Assembly: GCF_016597725.1 (NCBI RefSeq)
Contig: NZ_VCGY01000001.1
Coordinates: 496,001-560,000 of the forward strand
DNA: 64,000 bases
Direction: 5' to 3'
Origin: Marinobacter sp. 1-4A
Lineage (GTDB): Bacteria; Pseudomonadota; Gammaproteobacteria; Pseudomonadales; Oleiphilaceae
Below the pieces are notes generated by a model. That model saw nothing but the letters and a program-made list of their open reading frames with translations. It had not been told where the DNA came from and searched no databases. The position numbers and the translations under genes were made by a program. Every line of letters starts with the position of its first letter. Position 1 is the first letter of the stretch. Positions 34,406 through 43,949 of the stretch are shown one piece after another.

Positions 34406-36529
34406 TTAACTGTAATGCTGCAGCAAGCTAGGCACATCAATAATAAGCGCTATACGACCGTCACCGGTAATCGTCGCACCAGCCATACCGGGCGTTCCCT
34501 GCAGCCCGCGCCCCAGCGGTTTGATAACCACTTCTTCCTGACCTACTAGCTGGTCTACAACAAAGCCAACCTTGCGAGTGCCCATGGCAACAATAACAAC
34601 GTGCCCGTTTTCCGGGCGACCCGAGCCTACAGAGCCTTTAACCAGCCAGCGCTTTATGTGGAATAGCGGGAACACATTGTCTCGTACAACAATACACTCA
34701 CGCCCATCCACAATGTTGGTGCGGGTCAAGTCCAGATGGAATATCTCCACCACATTTACCAGTGGCAGAGCAAAAGACTGGTCATCAAGCTTAATCATCA
34801 AGGTTGGCATGATTGCCAGAGTCAGGGGCACTTTTATGATGATGCGCGAGCCTTTACCCAACGCTGAAACAATACTGAGTTGACCGTTGAGCTGGTTGAT
34901 TTTGGTTTTCACCACATCCATGCCCACGCCGCGGCCAGAAACGTCAGAAATTTGTTCCTTGGTTGAAAAACCAGCGGCAAAAATCAGATTAAAACACTCA
35001 GTATCGGTTAGCCGATCAGCGGCATCTTGATCGTAAATGCCTTTCTCTACCGCTTTGCGGCGGAGCACTTCCGGGTCCATGCCAGCGCCATCATCATCGA
35101 TGGACAAAAGAATGTGGTCCCCTTCCTGTTCCGCTGAGAGGGTGACCGTCCCCTGCCTTGGCTTGCCAGCTTTCTCTCGCACATCCGGCGCTTCGATTCC
35201 GTGGTCCACAGAGTTGCGAACCAAATGCACAAGCGGGTCGGAAAGGGCTTCGACAAGGTTCTTGTCGAGATCCGTGTCCTCGCCATGCATAACCAAGTTC
35301 ACTTCTTTTTTCATACTACGGGCAAGATCGCGGACAACACGCGGGAAGCGGCCAAACACTTTCTTGATCGGCTGCATGCGAGTTTGCATCACCGCGGCCT
35401 GAAGATCGGTTGTAACCACATCGAGGCTGGAAACGGCCTTGTGCATGTGCTCGTCTTCGCTCTCAGAGCCCAATCTCTGAAGCCGGTTTCTAACCAGCAC
35501 CAACTCGCCCACCATGTTCATGATGTCATCCAGACGTTTGGTATCGACGCGAACCGTGGTTTCCGCCGCGGGTGCTTCTCTAGGAGGAGCGGCTTGTTTG
35601 GCGGGCTCTTTAGCCGCTGGCTTGGCGTCAGGTTTCTTTTCAGGCTTGGGCGCGGCTTTCGCGGGCTCGGCACTCTTCTGCGGTGGCTGCGGCTTCACTG
35701 GTTCTTTCTCGGAGGCGCTGGCTGTAGGGCTTCCGCCCTTGCCGTGTAGCTCATCCAACAGATTTTCAAACTCGTCGTCAGTGATCAGTTCACCGGCATT
35801 ACCCGCTTCCGGTGCATCAGCGCTTGTGGCTTCGGTGTTGTCGCTTTCAACCGGTTTTGCAGCAAACTTGCCTTTGCCGTGTAGCTCATCCAGCAAAGCT
35901 TCAAATTCGTCATCGGTAATGTCATCGCCGGAGGCGCTGCCGTTAGTGTCACCATTCGCAGAGGCCACCTGCTCGTCACTCGTCGGGCTGTTGTCCGGAG
36001 CCGAAACAGGCGCATCGCCGTGCAATGCATCGAGCAACTGCTCGAATTCATCATCAGTGATATCACCGCCATCCTGAGCGCTTTCTACAGAGTCTTCAGC
36101 AGGAATAGGCTCTTCGGCGACAGACGAAGAAGCTTCGGTTTGGGGCTGTGCAAGTGCATCCAACGCAGCAATCAGCTCATCGGGCGCGGGGGTTAGCTCT
36201 TCCCCGTTACGCACCTGATCGAACATGGCATTAACGTAGTCCAGAGCCTCCAGAACAACGTCCATTAGCTCGGAGTCCACGGACCGCTTGTGGTTGCGCA
36301 GTATGTCAAACACGTTTTCCGCAGAGTGGCAGCAGTTAACCAGCGCCTCCAGTTGCAGGAAGCCCGCACCGCCTTTTACGGTATGGAACCCACGGAATAT
36401 AGCGTTGAGCAGATCACTGTCATCAGGATGTTGCTCAAGATCTACAAGCTGCTCAGACAGCTTCTCGAGAATTTCCCCGGCCTCTACGAGGAAGTCCTGC
36501 AGGATCTCATCATCGGCATCGAACGCCAT
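34406..36529 (-). CDS. cheA: Chemotaxis histidine kinase CheA
   Basis: 707 residues. P1 (Hpt) has the phosphorylated H49 in GFHTVKGGAGF. Residues 130-325 are a disordered, Pro/Lys/Asp-rich linker in which the 15-residue motif ITDDEFE-x-LLD-x-LHG occurs three times (157-171, 204-218, 249-263). No P2 domain is recognisable. P3 dimerisation (TKRLDDIMNMVGELVLVRNRL), the P4 kinase (LVHLVRNSVDHGIEAPD; GRGVGMDVVKTKI) and the CheW-like P5 follow. GAGAGG precedes the ATG. It works with CheW, CheY and CheZ of the same cluster. Confidence 0.95.
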   Translation of the reverse strand: MAFDADDEILQDFLVEAGEILEKLSEQLVDLEQHPDDSDLLNAIFRGFHTVKGGAGFLQLEALVNCCHSAENVFDILRNHKRSVDSELMDVVLEALDYVNAMFDQVRNGEELTPAPDELIAALDALAQPQTEASSSVAEEPIPAEDSVESAQDGGDITDDEFEQLLDALHGDAPVSAPDNSPTSDEQVASANGDTNGSASGDDITDDEFEALLDELHGKGKFAAKPVESDNTEATSADAPEAGNAGELITDDEFENLLDELHGKGGSPTASASEKEPVKPQPPQKSAEPAKAAPKPEKKPDAKPAAKEPAKQAAPPREAPAAETTVRVDTKRLDDIMNMVGELVLVRNRLQRLGSESEDEHMHKAVSSLDVVTTDLQAAVMQTRMQPIKKVFGRFPRVVRDLARSMKKEVNLVMHGEDTDLDKNLVEALSDPLVHLVRNSVDHGIEAPDVREKAGKPRQGTVTLSAEQEGDHILLSIDDDGAGMDPEVLRRKAVEKGIYDQDAADRLTDTECFNLIFAAGFSTKEQISDVSGRGVGMDVVKTKINQLNGQLSIVSALGKGSRIIIKVPLTLAIMPTLMIKLDDQSFALPLVNVVEIFHLDLTRTNIVDGRECIVVRDNVFPLFHIKRWLVKGSVGSGRPENGHVVIVAMGTRKVGFVVDQLVGQEEVVIKPLGRGLQGTPGMAGATITGDGRIALIIDVPSLLQHYS

Positions 36530-36546
36530 GGGCTAACCTCTCATAT

Positions 36547-37341
36547 TCAGAAACCGAGACTCGACAACAAATCGTCTACGTCGTTTTGTCCCGAGACAAC
36601 ATCTTCACGCTCTTCAGCTTTCATCTGAGGCCCCACGCCTTGTTCGGCAGAGACTTCCTCACTATCAATTTGATGCACTGTGCCGGTAAGTTGATCAACG
36701 TGGCTGGCCATGACCACTAAGCTGAGCATTTGCTCTTCAACCTCTTTAACCAAGGCCGTCACACGCTGAATCACCTGCCCGGTCAAATCCTGAAAATCCT
36801 GCGCCAGCAGAATCTCTGAAAAACTGTTGTATATGGTATCTGCGTCCTTGGTGACACTCAGGAAAAAAGCATCAACCCGGCCATACAGTTCGCGAAATTC
36901 GGCAGGCTGCATTTCGCGACGGCCTAACCGTTGCCACTCTTCTCTTAATGATGAAGCGTCTTCGCGCAGCGTGTTGGCGATTGGCATGCTTTCTTCCACC
37001 AGATCCATGGTGCGGTTGGCAGCCTGACTCGTCATCTGAACAACGTATGCCAGCCTGTCGGACGCATCTGTCATCAGCGACAGCACTTCTTTCTGCTCCT
37101 GACTACGGGGATCTATCTGGAAATTACGAATTGCCTCGTGCAGCGACCGTGTTAGCCGTCCAACTTCACGATAAAGGCTCTGATCCCTGACTTCGCTCAA
37201 CTGGTTGATCAGATTCATGGCACCGGCATAGTCGCCGCTCTCAACACATTGGGCGAGTTCTGCTGACTGATGCCGGAGCTTTTCGGTCACTTCTGGCTCA
37301 AGATCCCGGTGGATCTTTTTGTCATCGCTCATACGACCCAT
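36547..37341 (-). CDS. cheZ: CheY-phosphate phosphatase CheZ
   Basis: 264 residues from ATG 37341; an internal ATG (37332) is an equal candidate. The long four-helix-bundle hairpin is shown by the segment YVVQMTSQAANRTMDLVEES and the catalytic region LLAQDFQDLTGQVIQRV, where the conserved Gln inserts into CheY. The C-terminus QNDVDDLLSSLGF is the CheY-binding helix. The gene sits immediately after cheY. Confidence 0.93.
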   Translation of the reverse strand: MGRMSDDKKIHRDLEPEVTEKLRHQSAELAQCVESGDYAGAMNLINQLSEVRDQSLYREVGRLTRSLHEAIRNFQIDPRSQEQKEVLSLMTDASDRLAYVVQMTSQAANRTMDLVEESMPIANTLREDASSLREEWQRLGRREMQPAEFRELYGRVDAFFLSVTKDADTIYNSFSEILLAQDFQDLTGQVIQRVTALVKEVEEQMLSLVVMASHVDQLTGTVHQIDSEEVSAEQGVGPQMKAEEREDVVSGQNDVDDLLSSLGF

Positions 37342-37352
37342 CCGATTTTCAG

Positions 37353-37736
37353 TTACTGGATACGTTCAAAAATCTTCTCGATTTTTTCTTTGAGAACGGC
37401 GGCCGTGAAAGGCTTTACCACGTAACCGTTCACCCCGGCCTGAGCTGCTGCCACAATTTGGTCGCGCTTGGCTTCGGCTGTAACCATCAAAACAGGAAGG
37501 GTTTTCAAGTTCTCATCAGCCCGTACCGCTTTGAGCAGGTCAAAGCCGGACATTCCGGGCATATTCCAATCTGTCACCAGAAAATCGTACTTGCCGCTTT
37601 TAAGCATGGGTAGAGCGGTATTGCCGTCATCTGCTTCATCGGTATTGGTGAAGCCCAGATCACGGAGCAGGTTTTTGATAATCCGCCGCATTGTGGAGAA
37701 GTCATCCACAATGAGAATTTTCATGTTCTTGTCCAA
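37353..37736 (-). CDS. cheY: Chemotaxis response regulator CheY
   Basis: 127 residues. The acidic pair at residues 11-12 ([15 protein letters not shown]), the phosphorylation site D56 in VTDWNMPG, the Thr/Ala switch in [11 protein letters not shown] and the Lys in VVKPFTA are all present. GGAGGT lies five bases before TTG 37736 but 17 before the internal ATG, so the start is probably TTG. CheY-P binds FliM to control flagellar rotation. The gene follows fliA after 131 bases. Confidence 0.95.
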   Translation of the reverse strand: MDKNMKILIVDDFSTMRRIIKNLLRDLGFTNTDEADDGNTALPMLKSGKYDFLVTDWNMPGMSGFDLLKAVRADENLKTLPVLMVTAEAKRDQIVAAAQAGVNGYVVKPFTAAVLKEKIEKIFERIQ

Positions 37737-37867
37737 AGGGACCTCCAGTTAGTAAGACCCGGAATTCGTTTAGCCTATGTGCTCAAAGTGTAGCAGGCCG
37801 CTGGTTTAACTATGTATTGTCTGGTCTTTATCGCGCTTGTAAAGCGCCGGTTACCAAATACTACACT

Positions 37868-38611
37868 CTAGTTGTGTTCCTCAAGGCGCCATTCAGAAAG
37901 CCTGCCACGTAATCGCAACGCTGCCTGACTGTGAATTTGGCTGACCCGGCTTTCACTGACTCCCAGCACAGCACCGATTTCCTTTAGGTTCAGCTCTTCC
38001 TGATAATAAAGGCTCAACACAAGCTTTTCCCGCTCGGGAAGCTGCTCGATAGCCGCAGCCAAATTGCTGCGAAACGAGTCAGACGTTAGACCATCCAACG
38101 GATTATCACTGGCTTCTGTTTCTTCTATCGGCAGCTCTCCGGATTCATTGAGCTCATCCAGACTAAAAAGTCGACCGCTGTTGGCATCGGCCAGAGTGGC
38201 GTGATATTCGGAAAGCTCCATGTCGAGTTCTTCCGCCACCTCAAAGTCTTGCGCCTCGCGGCCCTCGCGATCTTCTACAGCCTTGATTGCCCGGGCAACC
38301 CGGCGGGCGTTCCGATGAACAGAGCGCGGCACCCAGTCGCCTTTGCGGATCTCATCGACCATCGATCCGCGAATGCGGATTCCTGCATAGGTTTCAAAGG
38401 TTGCGCCTTTGGTTGAACTGTAGCGCTGAGCCGCTTCCAGCAACCCGATCATGCCCGCCTGCATAAGGTCGTCGAGCTGCACCGAGGCCGGTAAGCGCGC
38501 CATAAGATGAAGTGCAATTTTCTTAACCAGAGGGGCGTGAGTCTCAACGAGTTCCGAGGGACTTTTCACGCCAGTCTGGTGGTATATTCCCAGATTTTTC
38601 GCCAATGTCAT
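37868..38611 (-). CDS. fliA: Flagellar sigma factor FliA (sigma-28)
   Basis: 247 residues. Regions 2 (LMQAGMIGLLEAAQRY; TFETYAGIRIRGSMVDEIRK), 3 and 4 (LPEREKLVLSLYYQEELNLKE then IGAVLGVSESRVSQIHSQA) are complete. It directs RNA polymerase to late flagellar and chemotaxis promoters such as the one before parC. The antagonist FlgM is not in this window. It is the last gene of flhA-flhF-fleN-fliA. Confidence 0.96.
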   Translation of the reverse strand: MTLAKNLGIYHQTGVKSPSELVETHAPLVKKIALHLMARLPASVQLDDLMQAGMIGLLEAAQRYSSTKGATFETYAGIRIRGSMVDEIRKGDWVPRSVHRNARRVARAIKAVEDREGREAQDFEVAEELDMELSEYHATLADANSGRLFSLDELNESGELPIEETEASDNPLDGLTSDSFRSNLAAAIEQLPEREKLVLSLYYQEELNLKEIGAVLGVSESRVSQIHSQAALRLRGRLSEWRLEEHN

Positions 38612-38640
38612 GCATCCGGTGTTGTTAGACGGGATCCGTT

Positions 38641-39453
38641 TCAGACTTCGACGAGCCGCTCCACAAAAAACTCCAAGTGACCGCGGGGAGAAGTTGGTAG
38701 CGGCCAGCTTTCTACTTTCTCTGCCAGCGCCCTGATCGCAACCGAGGCTTTGGCCCTAGGATAAGCATCCAGCACAGCCTTCTGGCGCTGAACCGCTTTT
38801 TTAACAGCCTCGTCGTAAGGCACCATACCTACGTATTGTAGTGCCACATCGAGAAATCGCTCGGTAACACGGGTCAGTTTTTCGAACAAATGACGGCCTT
38901 CTTGCTCACTCCCCACTTGGTTTGCAAGAATTCGGAAGCGGTTTGTGCCGTAATCACGGTTCATCAGTTTAATCAATGCGTAGGCGTCTGTGATGGACGT
39001 TGGTTCATCGCACACCACCAGAAGGAGCTCTTGTGAGGCTCGCAAAAAGCTCACAACCGATTCGGAGATACCGGCAGCTGTATCCACAATAAGCACGTCA
39101 ATCTGATCGCCCAGCTCACTAAAAGCGTTGATCAGGCCTGCGTGTTCCATAGGGCTGAGCTGGGTCATGCGCTGGGTTCCGGAAGAAGCCGGAACAATTT
39201 TGATACCACCGGGGCCGTTCACCAGAACGTCTCGGAGGTCACACTCCCCTGCCAAAACATCCTGCAAAGTATGGTTGGCGGTAACGCCGAGCAACACATC
39301 CAGATTTCCCAGACCAAGGTCGGCGTCAAGCAGAACCACGCGTCTGCCTTTCTGTGCCAGTGCAATGCCAAGGTTAACCGAAATATTACTCTTGCCGACC
39401 CCGCCTTTGCCGCCGGAAACCGCTATCACCTGTACCGGATGTGCTTTGCTCAT
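38641..39453 (-). CDS. fleN: Flagellar number regulator FleN (FlhG)
   Basis: 270 residues. A MinD/ParA-type ATPase with Walker A SGGKGGVGKSNISVNLG, the Asp box VLLDADLGLGNLDVLLGV and the MinD-like IVDTAAGISESVVSFL. FleN antagonises FleQ and keeps the polar flagellum number low; it acts with FlhF. It lies between flhF and fliA, the standard order in polar flagellates. Confidence 0.94.
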   Translation of the reverse strand: MSKAHPVQVIAVSGGKGGVGKSNISVNLGIALAQKGRRVVLLDADLGLGNLDVLLGVTANHTLQDVLAGECDLRDVLVNGPGGIKIVPASSGTQRMTQLSPMEHAGLINAFSELGDQIDVLIVDTAAGISESVVSFLRASQELLLVVCDEPTSITDAYALIKLMNRDYGTNRFRILANQVGSEQEGRHLFEKLTRVTERFLDVALQYVGMVPYDEAVKKAVQRQKAVLDAYPRAKASVAIRALAEKVESWPLPTSPRGHLEFFVERLVEV

Positions 39454-39525
39454 ACTGTTTATTATCTCTCGCCAGATTTAACCGGACATGGTTCATAGCC
39501 GGATACAACTCAGGCCCTCACGACC

Positions 39526-40842
39526 TCATGCAGTTTCCCGCGGGCGCTCCGTACCGGGCACTTGCTCCGCAGCCATTTGCTGCTGAGATATTTTCAGACG
39601 CTCAACGGCCAAACGTACCAACGGGACCGCTTCAGCATGATGCAAATCTCCCGGGATTTTTTGTCCGTCTGTGTAGTAGGCCACCGGCAAACCGGTTTCC
39701 ATCACAAAGCCCAAAGATTCGCCCAGAGTCAGGGCTTCGTCAATTTTTGTCATCACGCAGCCCGTAAGACTTGCCATCTTATAGCAATGCCAGACGGATT
39801 TCATAATGCGTGGCTGGCTGGTGGCTGAAACAACCAAATGTGTACGAACCTTATGGTGGCTGCGCGCCAACTCTGCCAACTGTTCCTGATAGCCCTTATC
39901 GGAACTGGTCAAACCCGCAGTGTCGATCAGCACCAGATGACGGTCTGACAGCTCATCAAGAATATCATCAAGCGTGTTGCTTTCATCCACAACCCGAACC
40001 GGAACATTCAGTATGCGACCAAACACAAAAAGCTGCTCATGTGCTGCCACCCGGTAACGGTCTGTTGTGACCAGAGCGATAGAATCTGCTCCGTGTTTCA
40101 GCACATAACGCGCTGCGAGCTTGCCAATGGTGGTTGTCTTGCCGGAGCCTGTAGGGCCAACCAATGCGTACACCCCACCCTCATCCAGCCATTCTTGGTG
40201 CGGCGTGCGCAGGCCCGCCACGAGCATTTTTAGCGACTGCTTCCAACCATCTTCCAGCTTGCCGCCTTTGTGCCGACGGGAAAGTGAACCAGCAAGGTTT
40301 TGGCTCAGGCCAAATTCCTGTAAACGTTCTGCAAGCCGCTGCTGAACCGCGTTGACGCCCGGCTTTTCAGGCTCAGCACGCCGGCCGTTCATTAGGTCCC
40401 GCAAGGAGCTGATTTCCGCACGCATGCGCGCAAGCTCATCGGAGTAATTGGGTGTGCTGGCACCTTGTGAAGACGGCTCTATGTATTCGTCGCTCGCGGC
40501 CTCATGCAAATCCACAAAGGAGGCTTCGGCATAGCTCTGCCCGCGCGCGGCCCGGCTTTCCCGCACGTCACGAATACGAGTGCGGGACCGGCTTAGTTCA
40601 TCTTCCAGCCGACGATGGCGCTCTGCCTGCATTTCAGCAAGACGTGCGCCGTTGGTGGCTTCACTAGCTTGCTCGCCAAGGCTTTGGCGCGCCATGTTTT
40701 CGTCGTAATCCAGAGCCGTGACAATTTCAACGCCGCCATCTACTCGGCGGTTGGAAAGGATGACAGCATCCGGCCCCATCTGCTCACTGACCTGCTTCAG
40801 GGCTTCAGCCATGCTTTTGGCAAAAAAACGTTTCACTTTCAT
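39526..40842 (-). CDS. flhF: Flagellar positioning GTPase FlhF
   Basis: 438 residues. An N-terminal basic B domain (MKVKRFFAKSMAEALKQV), an Arg-rich linker, and an SRP-type NG GTPase with G1 GPTGSGKTTTIGKLAA, the G3 VLIDTAGL and the TKIDEA specificity box. FlhF marks the cell pole for flagellar assembly. GGAGG lies before the ATG. It follows flhA by 60 bases. Confidence 0.95.
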   Translation of the reverse strand: MKVKRFFAKSMAEALKQVSEQMGPDAVILSNRRVDGGVEIVTALDYDENMARQSLGEQASEATNGARLAEMQAERHRRLEDELSRSRTRIRDVRESRAARGQSYAEASFVDLHEAASDEYIEPSSQGASTPNYSDELARMRAEISSLRDLMNGRRAEPEKPGVNAVQQRLAERLQEFGLSQNLAGSLSRRHKGGKLEDGWKQSLKMLVAGLRTPHQEWLDEGGVYALVGPTGSGKTTTIGKLAARYVLKHGADSIALVTTDRYRVAAHEQLFVFGRILNVPVRVVDESNTLDDILDELSDRHLVLIDTAGLTSSDKGYQEQLAELARSHHKVRTHLVVSATSQPRIMKSVWHCYKMASLTGCVMTKIDEALTLGESLGFVMETGLPVAYYTDGQKIPGDLHHAEAVPLVRLAVERLKISQQQMAAEQVPGTERPRETA

Positions 40843-40902
40843 GATATTGCATCCTCCACCGGCAACGCATCTCCTGCGTTGTCCGTTCTTTCATCCGCTG
40901 GC

Positions 40903-43083
40903 TTATTGACCAACAGACGCCACGATCGTTATCTGCTTGTTATCCGGTATTTCTTGATAAGAGAGCACATGCAGCCGCTCCACACCGTAACTGGCAAACT
41001 TGGCGAGCACCGGCCGCAGCGGCCCGGACACCAGCAAGATGGCTGGTTTCCCCAGCATTTCCTGCCGCTGCACGCTGTCTTGTAATGAACGCTGCAGTTT
41101 CTCCACCATGTTCGGCTCCAACACCATGCCTATATCTTCTTGGCCGCCAGATTGTTGACTCTGCTGAACAGACTTAAGCAACAACTGTTCCAAATCCGGA
41201 TCGAGAGTAATCACAGGGATCTCTTGATCATTGCCACAGATGCTTTGAACAATCATCCGCCGCAAAGACTGACGCGCTACTGTAGTCAGCAGCTTGGGGT
41301 CCTGGCTCTTCGGATGCACGTTCACTATGGATTCAGCAATGGAGCGCATATCGCGGATAGGCACTTCTTCTTTGAGCAGATTCTGCAGTACCTTTAGCAA
41401 GAGGCTGATAGACACAGTGGTTGGCACCAACTCTTCTGCCAACTTGGGCGACGCTTTCTCCAACTGATCCAGCCATTTCTGAACTTCTTCATGCCCAAGC
41501 AGTTCGTGAGCGTGTTTTTGCAACACCTGATTCAAGTGCGTAGCCACAACGGTGCTTGCGTCCACCACGGTATAGCCCAGCGTCTGAGCCTGATCTTTCT
41601 TTTCAGGCTCAATCCAGCTGGCATCCAAACCGAAGGCCGGGTCTTTGCCTTCTATACCTTCTACTTTTCCGAATACTTGCCCGGGATCTATGGCCAGCTC
41701 ACGGTCTGGGTGGATTTCCGCCTCTGCTAACGTGACACCCATCAAAGTGATGCGATACACATTGGGCATGAGGTCCAGATTGTCTCGAATATGCACAGAA
41801 GGCATGAGGAAGCCCATATCCTGCGACAGCTTCTTGCGAACACCTTTTATACGGCTGAGTAGCTGGCCGCCCTGGGTCCTATCTACCAGCGGTATCAGGC
41901 GATAACCCACTTCCAGTCCGACAATATCCACCGTTGCCACATCATCCCAACCCAACTCGCGGGTTTCTCCCGGCGCGGGAAGCTGGCGGCCCTGATCACC
42001 TCCTACATCGCCGCTCAAGGGGATATCACGCCCACCACTCCCCGAAACAACACCCGCACCACCTCGGCCCGGAAACGAGCTACCCTCTTCAACCGTTTGC
42101 CGATCTTTGTTCCAGATGTACCAGGCAGCTCCCGCCGCAAGCCCACCCAGCCCGAGGAAAGCCACATGGGGCATCCCCGGAATCAACCCAAGCAGAATCA
42201 GAATGCCTGCGGCAATACCCAGAGCTTTGGGCGCGCTGAACATTTGCTGAAGAATCTGCCCACCCATATCCTGACTGGAGGTAACCCGGGTAACCATGAT
42301 GGCAGCGGAGGTGGAAAGCAGCAGCGACGGAATCTGTGCAACCAAACCATCACCGATGGTGAGTAGCGCGTAACGCTCCATGGCCAACCCAAAATCAAGT
42401 CCATGCTGAAGCATACCGATGGCAACACCACCAATGATATTGATGGCCAGAATCAATAAGCCCGCAACCGCATCGCCCTTCACAAATTTTGAAGCACCGT
42501 CCATGGAGCCGTAGAAATCCGCTTCCTGAGCAATCTCCTCCCGCCGGTGCTTGGCCTCATCCTGATTAACCAACCCCGCGTTCAGGTCCGCATCGATTGC
42601 CATTTGTTTGCCTGGCATGGCATCCAATGTAAAACGTGCGCTTACTTCCGAAACCCGGCCCGCACCTTTTGTTACCACCAAAAAGTTGATGATCATTAAA
42701 ATGGCAAACACCACCAGACCAACCGCATAGTTACCGCCGATCAACACCGCGCCAAAGGACTCAATAACTTTACCTGCGGCATCACCGCCTTCGTGCCCTT
42801 CCAACAAAACAATTCGCGTAGATGCCACGTTAAGCGCCAAGCGCAACAGGGTTGCCACCAGCAATACCGTTGGGAAGGACGCAAACTCCATCGGCCGCAG
42901 TGCGTATACGCACACCAGCAGAATGACAATCGAAAGCGTGATGTTGAAGGTGAAGAAAACGTCTAGCAAAAACGCTGGCATGGGCAGAATCATCATACCC
43001 AACAGCCCCATCAGCATGATGGGTACGCCGAGGTTGCCCTGCGTCAGGGATTTGACGTTATTGAGGACTAAAGCTCTGTCCAT
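40903..43083 (-). CDS. flhA: Flagellar export gate protein FlhA
   Basis: 726 residues. The N-terminal half has eight membrane helices (VPIMLMGLLGMMILPMPAFLL; LSIVILLVCVYALRPMEF) and the FHIPEP cytoplasmic loop (FTLDAMPGKQMAIDADLNAG). The C-terminal half is the cytoplasmic export-substrate platform. FlhA is the proton-coupled core of the flagellar type III exporter. It begins the flhA-flhF-fleN-fliA operon behind a sigma-54 promoter (43167-43182). Confidence 0.96.
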   Translation of the reverse strand: MDRALVLNNVKSLTQGNLGVPIMLMGLLGMMILPMPAFLLDVFFTFNITLSIVILLVCVYALRPMEFASFPTVLLVATLLRLALNVASTRIVLLEGHEGGDAAGKVIESFGAVLIGGNYAVGLVVFAILMIINFLVVTKGAGRVSEVSARFTLDAMPGKQMAIDADLNAGLVNQDEAKHRREEIAQEADFYGSMDGASKFVKGDAVAGLLILAINIIGGVAIGMLQHGLDFGLAMERYALLTIGDGLVAQIPSLLLSTSAAIMVTRVTSSQDMGGQILQQMFSAPKALGIAAGILILLGLIPGMPHVAFLGLGGLAAGAAWYIWNKDRQTVEEGSSFPGRGGAGVVSGSGGRDIPLSGDVGGDQGRQLPAPGETRELGWDDVATVDIVGLEVGYRLIPLVDRTQGGQLLSRIKGVRKKLSQDMGFLMPSVHIRDNLDLMPNVYRITLMGVTLAEAEIHPDRELAIDPGQVFGKVEGIEGKDPAFGLDASWIEPEKKDQAQTLGYTVVDASTVVATHLNQVLQKHAHELLGHEEVQKWLDQLEKASPKLAEELVPTTVSISLLLKVLQNLLKEEVPIRDMRSIAESIVNVHPKSQDPKLLTTVARQSLRRMIVQSICGNDQEIPVITLDPDLEQLLLKSVQQSQQSGGQEDIGMVLEPNMVEKLQRSLQDSVQRQEMLGKPAILLVSGPLRPVLAKFASYGVERLHVLSYQEIPDNKQITIVASVGQ

Positions 43084-43166
43084 GCCCTAAGCATCTCCGA
43101 TTTACTGTTTCTGAAGGCGTTTTCAGGGTCGAGATTCTGACGCCAAAGTATCTTTAACCCTGTTAC

Positions 43167-43182
43167 CGCAAGATCCATACCA
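43167..43182 (-). promoter_or_regulatory. Sigma-54 promoter for flhA operon
   Basis: Minus strand TGGTATGGATCTTGCG has GG and GC separated by ten bases, with TTGC at -12. Against the consensus TGGCACG-N4-TTGCW it differs at three positions. The start site would lie about 70 bases before the flhA ATG. Confidence 0.6.
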
Positions 43183-43221
43183 GCGCGTTCAAATTTTCAC
43201 TTGGCAGGTGGCTTTAGGTGC

Positions 43222-43250
43222 CTGACTCACCTTGTAAGATGCGGTATCCT
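43222..43250 (+). promoter_or_regulatory. Probable sigma-70 promoter for upp-uraA
   Basis: CTGACT and TATCCT with a 17-base spacer, about 55 bases upstream of the upp start codon. Each box keeps four of six consensus bases. No purine operator is visible beside it. Confidence 0.4.
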
Positions 43251-43308
43251 TGCGCCACTTAATCGCGACATTGCCCCTCAAACCCAGACCCATAAAACAG
43301 GTGAGCCC

Positions 43309-43947
43309 ATGCCAGTCCACGAGGTAAGACACCCCCTGATCAGACACAAACTCGGCTTGATGCGTCGCGCCGAGATCAGCACTAAAAATTTTCGTGAGCT
43401 GGCACAGGAAGTCGGTGCTTTGCTGACCTATGAAGCCACCAAGGATTTCAGCCTGCAGGAAAAAACCATTGAGGGATGGGCAGGGCCGGTCAGCGTGGAG
43501 CAAATCCAAGGCAAGAAAATCACTATCGTCCCTATTTTACGGGCCGGGCTCGGCATGCTGGATGGCGTTCTTAGCCTAATCCCGGTGGCACGGGTAAGTG
43601 TGGTGGGCCAGATTCGAAACGAAGAAACGCTGGAAGCCAATACCTATTTGGAAAAGCTGGTGGGTGAGCTGGATCAGCGTATGGCTCTGATTGTTGACCC
43701 TATGGTTGCGACCGGCGGCTCAATGATTTCCACTATCGATGTGCTTAAGAAAGCCGGAAGTACCGAGATTCGCGCGTTGGTCCTGGTTGCTGCACCGGAA
43801 GGTATTAAAAATGTTCTGGACAAGCACCCGGACGTTTCCATTTACACTGCGTCTGTGGACGACGGCCTGAACGAGAAGGGCTACATCCTGCCCGGGCTTG
43901 GCGATGCCGGTGACAAAATCTTCGGCACCAAGCAAAAGGACAACTGA
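43309..43947 (+). CDS. upp: Uracil phosphoribosyltransferase
   Basis: 212 residues from ATG 43309, with AGGTGAG five bases upstream; the frame is open further back but without homology. The sequence begins [17 protein letters not shown] and contains the PRPP loop [13 protein letters not shown] and the uracil pocket near [10 protein letters not shown]. It makes UMP from uracil and PRPP. It is followed two bases on by uraA, and both lie inside the flagellar cluster on the opposite strand. Confidence 0.96.
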   Translation: MPVHEVRHPLIRHKLGLMRRAEISTKNFRELAQEVGALLTYEATKDFSLQEKTIEGWAGPVSVEQIQGKKITIVPILRAGLGMLDGVLSLIPVARVSVVGQIRNEETLEANTYLEKLVGELDQRMALIVDPMVATGGSMISTIDVLKKAGSTEIRALVLVAAPEGIKNVLDKHPDVSIYTASVDDGLNEKGYILPGLGDAGDKIFGTKQKDN

Positions 43948-43949
43948 TC

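Noticed and set aside
35201..35749. 182-codon plus-strand frame opposite cheA
   Set aside because: Antisense of the Pro/Ala/Lys-rich linker and P3 coding region; composition explains its openness.
37828..37853. Sigma-28-like sequence before cheY (CGCGATAA with GTAACCGG 11 bases upstream)
   Set aside because: The -35 part is poor and the sequence overlaps a GCGCTT/AAGCGC hairpin; it is more likely part of the fliA 3' region.
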